DNA of 64,000 bases from CADEFQ01 sp050249415 (GTDB lineage Bacteria; Pseudomonadota; Gammaproteobacteria; Steroidobacterales; Steroidobacteraceae). The notes below the pieces were generated by a model, which worked only from the letters and a program-made list of their open reading frames with translations, did not search any database and was not told the origin of the DNA. Positions 8,125 through 15,733 of the stretch are shown here, piece after piece. Position numbers and translations under genes: made by a program. The first letter of the stretch is position 1; every line of letters starts with the position of its first letter. Location of the stretch: assembly GCA_050249415.1 (NCBI GenBank), contig JBFWQO010000001.1:124001-188000 (forward strand), read 5' to 3'.

Positions 8125-10371
8125 CTAGTGGAGCCCCGGGGCGGGTGCCGCGACCACCTCGCGGGTGGGCCCGGGCACCCGGGCGAGCGCGGCCGGGAGG
8201 TTTGCGAGCACCTCGGCGAGCGGTACCGGGCGGCCGATCGAGAATCCCTGGCCGTAGTCGACGCCGAGCGTCGCGATGCGTTCGCGGATCGGGTCGGTCT
8301 CGACATATTCCGCGACCGTCACCATCTGCATCGAGCGTGCGAGCTGCGCCACGGCCTGCACCAGCGATTCCGAACGGGTGTCGTGCAGGATGTCGCGCAC
8401 GAAGCTGCCGTCGATCTTGAGCATCGACACGGGCAGCTGCCTGAGATACGCGAGCGAAGACAGGCCGGTGCCGAAGTCGTCGAGCGCGACGCCGCAGCCG
8501 AGCTTGCGCAGGCGGCGCATCAGCACCTCGGCGCGCGCGAGGTTCGCGATCGTCGCGCTCTCGGTGAGCTCGAAGCACAGCGACGCGGGCGGCAGGCCGC
8601 TCGCCTCGATGTGCCGGATCAGTTCGTCGGCGAATTCGATGTCGTTCAGCGACTGGCCCGAGAAGTTGATGGCGAAGACGGCGCGCGTCGCGATGATCGT
8701 CTCCGCGTGCGGCCGCAGTTGCGCGAGCGCATGCTCGATCACCCAGCGGTCGATGGTCGGCATCAGCTGGTACCGGTTCGCCGCCGACAGGAAGCGATCG
8801 GGACCGACCGTTTCGCCGTCGTCGCCGATCATGCGCAACAGCAACTCGAAGTGCGGCGGATAGCCGGGCGCGACGTGGAGTGGCTGGATGAACTGGGCAT
8901 CGAGCCGCAAGCGGTCCTCGGCGACGGCTGCGCGCAGCGAGGCGGCGATGGTGATGTCGGTGAAGCGGCGCACCACGCTCTCGTCGGTCGCCTGGTAGGC
9001 CTCCGCGCGATTGCGCCCACGATCCTTCGCGGCCTTGCAGGCGGTTTCGGCGGCGGCGAGCGCGTGGGTCAGCTCGCCGCCCTGGCGCGCGAGCTCGGCG
9101 ACCCCGATGCTGAGCGAGGCGCGCGAGCGCTCATCGCCCTGCACCGCGGCGAGCTGCACGGCGGATTCGCACCACGAGGCCGCGAGTTCGAGCGCCGCCT
9201 CGATGCTGCCGGGCATCGCGACGGCGAAGCGATCGCCCGAGATGCGCGCCGCGACCGCGCCCGGCGGCAGGCGCCGGCGCATCATGTCGGCGAGCATCGA
9301 GAGCATGACGTCGCCGACGTGCATGCCGAAGTTCTCGTTGACGAGGTGCAGCTGGTCGACGTCGATGTACAGCACCGTGAGCGGCTGCGATTTGTCCTTC
9401 TGCGCGAGCAGATCGCCGACGCGCTGCTCGAAGGCGGGGCGGTTCAGGAGCCCGGTCATCGCGTCGTAGCTCGACTCGATGATCATCGACGCCTTGCGCG
9501 ACAGCACGTCGGCGAGCCGCGCCTCGCGATCGGTGAAGTCGCGCGCCGCCTCGTGGCGGTAGAGCGCGAAGATGCCGATCGGCCGGCCGGATGCGTTGTT
9601 CAGCGGGCAGGACAGGATCTTGTAGGGCAACGCGCCGAACGCCGAATTCTGCGCCAGGCGATTCATGATCAGCGGATCGCGGCGCACCTGGGCGAGCGAC
9701 AGCAGGTGGCGATGCGTCTGCGCGAGGAGCCGCCCGTCGGCGGGGTTCTCCCGCGGCATGCGAAAGAGCACGAGGCTCTTGTCCGGCACGAGCACCGCCG
9801 CGAGCGCGCAGCCGAGGTGGGCCACCGCGTTTTCGAGGATCACGCGCAGCACCGAGGCGTCGTCGCCCGGCCGCGCACCCTCGCGACCCGACACCGCGAG
9901 CACGAGCTCGAGGTCGCGATCGCGGGCGCTCAGGTTCTCCGACAGCAGCTCGATGCTGTGCCGCGCGACGAGTTCGCGGCGCAGGCACTCGAGGGCAGGG
10001 CGCACCAGCGCATGCACGAAAGAGAAGGAGCGCTGCTCGGTGTCCTGGCTCGCGCGACCCTGGATCGCGACGAGTGCGAGGAGATCGCGCGCCGCATCGT
10101 CGCGCAGCCAGCAGAGGTAGAGCGGCACGTCGCCTTCGAGCACGCGCAGCTGGCCGGCGCCGGCGGAATCCGCCGCGGCATCCAGCGCCGATTGCTCGAC
10201 CGCGTGCACGAGTTCGGGCCAGGTCGCCGAATCGTTCGACCAGCGCAGCTGCGCGCGGGCATCGAACACCGCGATGCTCGAGGTACGCGGCAGCAGCGAG
10301 CGCACGAGCTGTGCATAGGGCTCGAGCGACGACCACTGGCCAGACCGCGGGTTTTCGTCGGGCGAAGGCAT
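8125..10371 (-). CDS. GAF-GGDEF-EAL protein, degenerate GGDEF with conserved EAL residues
   Basis: Predicted cyclic-di-GMP phosphodiesterase, about 748 aa. The N-terminal 290 residues contain a PAS-like start and a GAF-like segment. The GGDEF domain (about 300-460) has SGDRF at 378-382 in place of GGDEF, so cyclase activity is unlikely. The EAL domain (about 475-735) has ELL instead of EAL at 509-511 but retains the catalytic Glu. It also keeps N-x-S in INFSGQS, ELTES, DDFGTG at 631-636, KIDGSF, AEYVE and QGFSIGRP, so it is probably an active phosphodiesterase. No membrane helix is visible. The ATG at 10371 precedes a plausible soluble N terminus. Nothing recognisable lies in the 261 bp upstream. 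Confidence 0.9.
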   Translation of the reverse strand: MPSPDENPRSGQWSSLEPYAQLVRSLLPRTSSIAVFDARAQLRWSNDSATWPELVHAVEQSALDAAADSAGAGQLRVLEGDVPLYLCWLRDDAARDLLALVAIQGRASQDTEQRSFSFVHALVRPALECLRRELVARHSIELLSENLSARDRDLELVLAVSGREGARPGDDASVLRVILENAVAHLGCALAAVLVPDKSLVLFRMPRENPADGRLLAQTHRHLLSLAQVRRDPLIMNRLAQNSAFGALPYKILSCPLNNASGRPIGIFALYRHEAARDFTDREARLADVLSRKASMIIESSYDAMTGLLNRPAFEQRVGDLLAQKDKSQPLTVLYIDVDQLHLVNENFGMHVGDVMLSMLADMMRRRLPPGAVAARISGDRFAVAMPGSIEAALELAASWCESAVQLAAVQGDERSRASLSIGVAELARQGGELTHALAAAETACKAAKDRGRNRAEAYQATDESVVRRFTDITIAASLRAAVAEDRLRLDAQFIQPLHVAPGYPPHFELLLRMIGDDGETVGPDRFLSAANRYQLMPTIDRWVIEHALAQLRPHAETIIATRAVFAINFSGQSLNDIEFADELIRHIEASGLPPASLCFELTESATIANLARAEVLMRRLRKLGCGVALDDFGTGLSSLAYLRQLPVSMLKIDGSFVRDILHDTRSESLVQAVAQLARSMQMVTVAEYVETDPIRERIATLGVDYGQGFSIGRPVPLAEVLANLPAALARVPGPTREVVAAPAPGLH

Positions 10372-10632
10372 CCGGCCGCCTCCCTGGCGGAAGCTGCACC
10401 ATGTCACACGAGGCCACGCGGGGAAGTTGATCAAGTTGGCGTTTCGCCGAGTTCGGGCGGCGCCGCCATTGTGGCCGCCCGGGCGCGCCGATTCGAAGCC
10501 GCAAATCGGTGGGAAGCGTGCAGAATTGTGTGACGGGGTGCACACAAGCGGGCGGGGTGGTCGTTCGCGGTCGGGTGGCCGCGCAAGCGGCACGCCTGTC
10601 AGATCGAGTCGCAGTTAGGACATTTCATTTCA

Positions 10633-11037
10633 TCAGTACGTCCACTCCTCAGGTGCGAGCGGCGCGCGGTTCAGTTCGTCACGATGAACACGCCACGCAG
10701 GGAGCAACCTATCCATCCACTCGACGAATCGGTCGTTGTGGTGCCGTTCGTGCAAATGCACCAACTCGTGGACGAGCACGTACTCCAGGCACCCCACCGG
10801 CTTCTTGATGAGTTCCAGGTTCAGCCAGACGCGCCGGGCCGGGGTGTTGCAGCTTCCCCAGCGCGTTTTCATCCTCTTGATCCGAACCTCGGACGCTGTC
10901 CTTCCAATCCCGGGCGCCCATTTGGCGAGCAGCGGAGGGAGTAGCGCCCTGAGCTGGCGGCGGTAGCCGAGCGCGTCCCGCAGGAAGGTGATGACGCGCT
11001 GTTGGGTCTTGATCTCGCGCTGGCCGACCTTGCTCAT
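10633..11037 (-). pseudogene. hsdR'-ygjP' chimeric ORF (remnant of type I RM operon)
   Basis: A 134-codon open frame joining two unrelated pieces. Residues 1-25 (MSKVGQREIKTQQRV...LGY) match the extreme N terminus of type I restriction subunit HsdR. From about residue 26 on it matches the C-terminal half of YgjP-like (DUF45/WLM) metallopeptidases, with RMKTRWGSC, zinc motif HELVH (90-94), the downstream H-H-N-D-R-F and ending near P-L-A-P-E-E-W-x-Y. The body of HsdR (normally about 1000 aa) and the N-terminal 100 or so residues of YgjP are missing. The start overlaps the fic stop as ATGA, as expected for the ancestral hsdR start. Whether the product is made or active is unknown. Confidence 0.75.
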
Positions 11038-12213
11038 TGTGCGTTTGCTCCCTCCTGCACGTCGTAGAACAGATCAATGTAGTCGCGATAGATGAAGCGA
11101 CGATGGCGCTTCTGGCCGGTGGCCTCGTGCAACACCCCGTGACGCTCGAACTTGGCCACCAGATTGTTGGCCGCCGGATAGCTGGTCTCAATCAGATCCT
11201 GCAGCTCGATCACGGCAACGATCGGATGCTGATACAGGTACTCCAGCACGCGGTGTCCGTTGCCCGCGGCGCGACCGAACGCATCGGTAATGAGCTGCCG
11301 GTGACGTTCGCGCAGTGCCAGAATACGGCGGGCAGTGTCCGTAGCCTGCTGACTGACCTCGAAAACGCCTGTCAGGAAGAACGCCAGCCACTGCTCCCAC
11401 GCCCCTTCGTCCCGCACCGCCTGAAGATGCTCGTAGTACGCCTGGCGGTGGCGCTTGAAGTAGTGCGACAGATACAGCACCGGCTTCAGCAGAACCTGTT
11501 TCTCGCACAGCAGGAACGTGATCAGCAGACGGCCGACGCGGCCGTTGCCGTCGAGATAAAGGATGGATGGTCTCGAACTGGGCGTGGGCCAGGCCGATCC
11601 GGACCAGCAGCGGCAACGGCGACTCGTCGTGCAGGAAAACCTTGAGCTCACCCAGCAGTCGGGGCACTTCGTGCGGCGGCGGGGGCACGAAGCTCGCCTC
11701 GGCCAGGGTGCAGCCGCCGGGACCGATCCAGTTCTGGGTGGTGCGCAGCGCGCCGGGCAAGCGGTGCTGCCCGCGAACGCCGGTCAGCAGCCGCTCGTGA
11801 ATTTCACGGATCAGCCGCACCGACACCGGCAAGCTCGGCAGCCGAGCCAGCCCGTGGGTCATCGCGCTCACGTAGTTGAACACCTCGTCCACGTCGTCGG
11901 GCCGATCCGCCGACAGAATGCGGGCCTCCGCCGCCAACACATCCTCGAGCGAGCTCTGCGTGCCCTCGATCTGGCTGGACAGCACCGCCTCCTTGCGCAC
12001 GTACATCGCAACGAACAGGTCGGGATGCGGCAAGGTCTGGATCGAGCCGTCCAGCCGCCCGAGCGCTCGGTCCGCTCGGGAGAGCAGCGCCTGGAGCGCG
12101 CCCTCCAGGCGAACGGGCGGGTCCGGCGGCAGCGACGCCGGCAGGAACGCCCGATACCCGCCCGACTGCTGGATGTAGCGCCCGGCACGGTGGGCGGGAT
12201 CGGCGGAGGTCAT
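11034..12213 (-). pseudogene. fic: Fic family protein, frameshifted in the Fic motif
   Basis: Fic-domain AMP-transferase-like gene of about 390 codons split by a one-base insertion. The first part carries an inhibitory-helix motif SSQIEG near residue 80 and ends at the His-Pro of the catalytic motif. The second part resumes with LDGNGRVGR, then FLLCEK..VLYLSHYFKRHRQAYYEHL and a C-terminal winged-helix segment. At about 11556 the minus strand reads CATCCT-TTATCTC-GAC where CATCCT-TTx-CTC-GAC would restore HPFLDGNGR. Fic genes are frequent inside type I RM operons, which fits the flanking hsd remnants. The first-part start at 12213 could also be an ATG at 12234. A sequencing error would be an alternative explanation. 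Confidence 0.8.
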
Positions 12214-12241
12214 GGGGCCAGCTGCCTTTCGCATACGCGGA

Positions 12242-12796
12242 TCATCGCGCCATAGTAAAGGCAACCTTTACCATGGGCAATGTGCGGCGCCTTGTGAAAG
12301 GCATGATGCAAGACAGACTTGGGGGCTCTTCGTTTGCTTCACCAGCCGCGCCTTCACCCCGTAGCCCAAACGGCCGCAGGCCTCGCGCTGGCCAACGCCA
12401 ATCATGCCGACGCAGGCGCCACGAGCACCTCGACATGCACGTACCGCTGGATGTCCGCCGTGGACGTAAAGCAGCGGTACGACTTGTCGTGAATCTTGTT
12501 TGTTCGATCCGGCCATTCGGAAAGTCAGCAGGGCCAGTGAGGTATGGTGTCCCCTCACCGCGGACGTTGCAGTACTGTGCCAAGACATGATGACCGGAGA
12601 GCAACGCAATGTGGTCACTTAGTGGCCTCGGACACCAAGTTTTCGGAATGACGCCCACCTCGGTCCGCTTGTATCCCGGCGGCACGCCCTGCGCTTGCGC
12701 CTTCACGCCATAGCACGGCGAGGCGTCCATGCCGCCGCGGAGTTCGTCGCAGGACTGCCAGAGGGAGGAGTAGAGCTGGGATTTCTTGAGGGCCAT
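12242..12796 (-). pseudogene. hsdM'-hsdS' chimeric remnant of type I RM system
   Basis: An open frame whose first 26 residues (MALKKSQLYSSLWQSCDELR..MDAS) match the N terminus of the HsdM methyltransferase. After a junction it continues with PPGYKRTEVGVIPKTW and LLSGHHVLAQ..PYLTGPADFPNGRI. That is the first target-recognition domain of an HsdS specificity subunit, up to about residue 107. The remaining residues have no recognisable HsdS sequence and look out of frame. The catalytic NPPY and SAM motifs of HsdM are absent, so the methyltransferase is dead. It is followed on the same strand by fic and the hsdR remnant, giving the ancestral order hsdM-hsdS-fic-hsdR-ygjP. Confidence 0.75.
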
Positions 12797-12873
12797 CGAT
12801 CAGGACCTTTGCCGATGAGCGCGGGCAGATCGTCGGGCGGCCACGCTTGCGCCGTACACGATTTGTCAGGTCG

Positions 12874-13350
12874 CTATGCTGCTACTCGAGAGACCTTGAG
12901 TGACTTTCGGCGCTTTTCTGCCAGCCAAAGATCAAACTGCATCTGCTGGTTCAGCCAGCTCTCCGCCGTCGTATCGAAGGCGATGGACAGGCGCACAGCC
13001 ATTTCAGGACTGACGCCCGCCCTTCCATTCAGAACTGCCGAGAGCGTCTTCCGGCTCACACCCAATGCCTTGGCGGCATCCGTCACCGATAGCCCCAAAG
13101 GCTTAAGACACAGCTCCCGGAGAATCTCCCCGGGATGAGGCGGGTTGTGCGTTCGACTTGCCATATCAGTGATAGTCCTCGTATGGGCGTGAAGCCCGAG
13201 TCCAGGCAGATTCATGTCCTTGGGCGCGACAGCTGCGGGCTGGCGACCCAGAACGAGTCTGAGCCGCGCCGCGTGCTCCGAGTGGATCCCTGACTTCGCC
13301 CCGGACTGGAAGGATCGCTCCAGGCCGCGGTGACGAAAACCCCGGATCAC
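12874..13350 (-). CDS. higA: HigB'-HigA fusion: deleted toxin joined to HigA antitoxin
   Basis: 158-codon frame from a GTG start. Residues 1-54 follow the HigB/RelE-type toxin N terminus (IRGFRHRGLERSF, HAARLR, DMNLPGLGLH). From residue 63 an intact 96-aa HigA antitoxin begins (MASRTHNPPHPGEIL..., ATG at 13164) with an XRE helix-turn-helix (VTDAAKALGVSRKTLSAVLNGRAGVS). Between them the DNA still reads GAG-GAC-TAT-CAC-TGA in another frame, the usual E-D-Y-H-stop end of HigB. So an internal deletion removed the toxin's central/C-terminal part and shifted the frame into higA. HigA alone should still bind its operator at 13359-13377. The antitoxin call is strong; the fusion being translated is inference. 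Confidence 0.8.
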   Translation of the reverse strand: MIRGFRHRGLERSFQSGAKSGIHSEHAARLRLVLGRQPAAVAPKDMNLPGLGLHAHTRTITDMASRTHNPPHPGEILRELCLKPLGLSVTDAAKALGVSRKTLSAVLNGRAGVSPEMAVRLSIAFDTTAESWLNQQMQFDLWLAEKRRKSLKVSRVAA

Positions 13351-13358
13351 TTGCGTAG

Positions 13359-13377
13359 TGTAACGTTATAGGTTACA
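13359..13377 (-). promoter_or_regulatory. higBA operator/promoter palindrome
   Basis: Minus-strand inverted repeat TGTAAC-CTATAAC-GTTACA just upstream of the higB GTG. A TTGATG -35 and TACACT -10 with 16-bp spacing flank or overlap it, which would place RNA polymerase and HigA in competition. The predicted start site falls at or next to the GTG, implying a leaderless message. Confidence 0.6.
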
Positions 13378-13387
13378 GCATCAAGCG

Positions 13388-13470
13388 GTCCGACGTCACA
13401 GTTCAGCTGCGCCATTCCGCCGCGTGAAGTGCGGCGCCGTATCACCGTCCGCGGCAACGTCTTGTTCAGC
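13388..13470 (-). other. attC-like integron recombination site (degenerate)
   Basis: Immediately after and overlapping the stop of the upstream cassette gene, the minus strand shows GCTGAACAAGACGTTGC, then a GC-rich inverted repeat centred on GCCGC-ACTTCAC-GCGGC, then GCAGCTGAACTGTGACGTC and GGAC. This resembles the R''-L''-stem-L'-R' architecture of environmental attC sites (AACAAG..CGTTG..GCGGACG at one end, GCTGAAC...CGTT at the other). The R' box reads GTCGGAC instead of GTTRRRY, so the site may be inactive. No integron integrase is present in the window. Confidence 0.5.
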
Positions 13471-14032
13471 CGCCATTCTGCTGAGTGCATAACGCAGAAA
13501 CATGCGCGATGGCTCGATCTGCGGCTTGAAGCAGATCTTGTTCGGATTCGACTATGGATTGCCAGTAGGCATCGTCATTGGCGGCCGCGTTGCCGAGGTG
13601 AATGAAGTTTCTGCACTTCTTGAGCAACTGAAGATCGTCCCATATGGCCGCGACCTCAGGACGCGGTTGGTTGTCTCGCGCCCAAGCGCCGAGCAGCTGC
13701 CCATACGCCATTCGATGAAAATTGTTTGCGCCTGGAAGCCCGACGCGTGCGCCTGCTGCAGCTAGCGCGCCCTCGAGTATCGAAACGACGCACTGCACGT
13801 AAGCTTTGATGGCGCCCGCCCGAAGTGAGAGCGAAAGTGGCATCGAAGCCCAGGCGGGGTTCTCTACCGAGCTGTGCTGGAGATTCTCGAGTAGGTGCCG
13901 AAAGAAGCGGAGAAACTGTTCCTGGTAGGCCAGTTGAACCGTCATTTCGTTGTCGATGCCAGACCATCGAAACATCAAACCGCCGGTCACGGGAATTTCG
14001 AAGTCAGGCTGCCTGAGCGAGAATCTGCGCAT
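13466..14032 (-). CDS. hypothetical protein, integron-cassette type, HEPN-like C terminus
   Basis: I do not recognise a named family. The 188-aa protein looks genuinely coding: balanced composition, predicted helices and no long antisense-like Arg runs. The C-terminal third has WDDLQLLKKCRNFIHLG, resembling the R-N-x-I-H active-site helix of HEPN ribonuclease-like domains, though the spacing (R-x3-H) is shorter than the classic R-x4-6-H. Its start is preceded by GTTAGCC (14048-14054 on the minus strand), the typical first bases of an integron cassette, and its stop overlaps an attC-like site. The layout of one promoterless gene between two core sites fits a mobile cassette. Confidence 0.6.
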   Translation of the reverse strand: MRRFSLRQPDFEIPVTGGLMFRWSGIDNEMTVQLAYQEQFLRFFRHLLENLQHSSVENPAWASMPLSLSLRAGAIKAYVQCVVSILEGALAAAGARVGLPGANNFHRMAYGQLLGAWARDNQPRPEVAAIWDDLQLLKKCRNFIHLGNAAANDDAYWQSIVESEQDLLQAADRAIAHVSALCTQQNGG

Positions 14033-14248
14033 ACGTTATTCAATGACGGCTAACTACACACTAGACGCCATGAACGCTCGCTTGCCTTCCGCTCCACGTA
14101 AGAGAACGTCGCGCTCTGCGGATCCACTTCACCGCACATCCTGGCCCCTCGAGATTTCGATGCCTGATTATCCCTCATCGCAGAAACACCGAAAGGCCGC
14201 GTTCTGCATCACCCTGTTAGCCAACAGCCGCTTCCGGCCTGAAGCTCC

Positions 14249-14460
14249 ATGGCCCCGACCGCCCAGCTTTCGCTGCGTGCGATCACACCGTCGATCATGC
14301 TCGCGATGATCCTCGCAGCCACCAAACACCTACCTCGGCCTGTTCGCCGGGCGCACGATTGCCTTGGCAATCCCGGTGCCCGGGATCCTCGGGTACTGGA
14401 GCGATTGCAAGTACTCGTGGGTACTGGCGGATGTTTCCGCGGCAAAGGCTCTGCTCATAT
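14249..14460 (+). pseudogene. OPT transporter N-terminal fragment
   Basis: Translates as M-A-P-T-A-Q-L-S-L-R-A-I...LAMILAAT, then after a one-base shift as YLGLFAGRTIALAIP, then jumps to ILGYWSDCKYSWVL. These align with residues 1-45 and about 90-105 of the OPT transporter at 493-2427, with the 40-odd residues between deleted. The similarity also covers a few bases before the ATG (CTTCCGG). Downstream sequence runs into the 3' end of envC. This is a decayed fragment of a paralogue, not a functional gene. The adjoining 14055-14248 holds no feature I can support. Confidence 0.75.
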
Positions 14461-14501
14461 CGCCGCGAACCGCTCGCTGTCCGCCGGCTGCGGCCGCCGC
14501 C

Positions 14502-15668
14502 CTACGGCGGCGCGCCCGCCCTGAACCACGGCCGCGGATCGATCGGCTTGCCGCCGCGGCGGATCTCGAAGTAGAGCTCGGGCCGGCTGCGGCCGCCGCT
14601 GTCGCCCGCCGCGGCGATCGTGTCGCCGGGGGCGACGCGCTCGCCCACCGCCTTGTACAGCTGGTCGTTGTGGCCGTACAGGCTGAGGTAGCCGCCGCCG
14701 TGATCGACGATCGCGAGCAGCCCGAGGCCCGGCAGCCAGTCGGCGTAGGCGATGCGGCCGCTCGCGATGCTGTGCACGGGCGCCCCGCGCTCGGTCGCGA
14801 TCATGACGCCGTCCCACTTGATCGCGCCGGCGCGCACGGCGCCGAAGTTCGCGACGACCTTGCCCGCCACGGGCCACCGGAGCTTGCCGCGCTGTTTCGC
14901 GAATGCAGCCTTGGCGTCGACCGGATACTGCTCGAGCGCGCGCCGCAGGTCGCGCACCAGCTTCTCGAGCGCGTTCTGCTGCTCGCGCAGCTGCGCGAGC
15001 TGCGCCTTGCGCGAGCGCGACTCGGCCTCGAGCGCCGCGAGCGCGCGACCACGCTCGGTGCGCGCCGCCTCGAGCCGCTGCACCTGCGACCGCTGTTGCG
15101 CTTCGAGTTCCGCGAGCCGCGCTTCCTCCTCGCCGAGTTGCGCGTCGAGCGCCGCGATCTCCGCGACGCGCGCCTCGATGCTCGCGATCCGCCCGGCGCG
15201 GGCGCGGCCGAAGTAGCTGTAGTAGGCGAACATGCGCCCGGCACGGGCGGGGTCCTCCTGGTTGAGGAGCAGCTTGAGCGGCTCTTCGCGCCCGATCAGG
15301 TAGGCGCGCCGCAGGTCGGCACCGAGTTCCTTCTGCTCGGACTCGAGCGCCGCGACGCGCCCGGCCCGGTCGCGGGCGAGCGCGGCCCGCTTTTCCGCGC
15401 GTTCGCCGCGCTCGCGCCTGAGCCGCGCAAGCCCGGCGCGCGCCTCCGCCACCGAGACTTCCGCGGCGCGCAGGTTGCGGGTCAGCTTGTTGCGATCGAC
15501 CGAGTCGCGCTTCACCTGATTGGCGATCTTCGCGATCTCGGATTTCACGGCCTTCAGGTCGGCCTCGGCCCGTGCCGCCTCGCGGGCGGACTGCGCCCCC
15601 GCGGCCCCGGCCGCGAGCAGCGCGAGCAACAGCGTGCAGATTGGCGGCAAAACCCCGGAAATTCGCAT
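14502..15668 (-). CDS. envC: EnvC-like murein hydrolase activator
   Basis: Periplasmic activator of septal amidases (AmiA/AmiB type), 388 aa. A signal peptide (about residues 1-25, ending AGA-Q) is followed by a long coiled coil rich in Glu, Ala and Arg (about 28-255) and a C-terminal LytM/M23 domain (about 275-385). The LytM part has degenerate zinc ligands, as in EnvC (GAIKWDGVMIATE, DHGGGYLSLYGHN, GRSRPELYFEIRRGGKPIDP), so it should activate amidases rather than cut peptidoglycan itself. It is divergent from the rhodanese gene. Its usual partner ctpA is displaced to 6842-8059. Confidence 0.92.
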   Translation of the reverse strand: MRISGVLPPICTLLLALLAAGAAGAQSAREAARAEADLKAVKSEIAKIANQVKRDSVDRNKLTRNLRAAEVSVAEARAGLARLRRERGERAEKRAALARDRAGRVAALESEQKELGADLRRAYLIGREEPLKLLLNQEDPARAGRMFAYYSYFGRARAGRIASIEARVAEIAALDAQLGEEEARLAELEAQQRSQVQRLEAARTERGRALAALEAESRSRKAQLAQLREQQNALEKLVRDLRRALEQYPVDAKAAFAKQRGKLRWPVAGKVVANFGAVRAGAIKWDGVMIATERGAPVHSIASGRIAYADWLPGLGLLAIVDHGGGYLSLYGHNDQLYKAVGERVAPGDTIAAAGDSGGRSRPELYFEIRRGGKPIDPRPWFRAGAPP

Positions 15669-15696
15669 CGAGGCTAGTCTAGCGCAGCGCCCCCGC

Positions 15697-15702
15697 TATA
15701 AT
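15697..15702 (+). promoter_or_regulatory. -10 element of the rhodanese-grxC-secB-gpsA operon
   Basis: A consensus TATAAT followed by TCGCGGCC, located 31 nt before the rhodanese ATG and within the short divergent region with envC. No good -35 is visible at 17 bp. The same hexamer-plus-CGCGGCC arrangement precedes glyQ. Confidence 0.5.
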
Positions 15703-15733
15703 TCGCGGCCCTTTACCGAGATTCCCGCCGCCC

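Noticed and set aside
8125..10371. Diguanylate cyclase activity
   Set aside because: GGDEF is SGDRF, lacking the catalytic Glu.
14048..14222. Segment starting GGCTAAC and ending GTTAGCC as a second attC site
   Set aside because: Only the end heptamers are complementary; no imperfect palindrome connects them over 175 bp. The GGCTAAC is better read as the start of the adjacent cassette on the minus strand.
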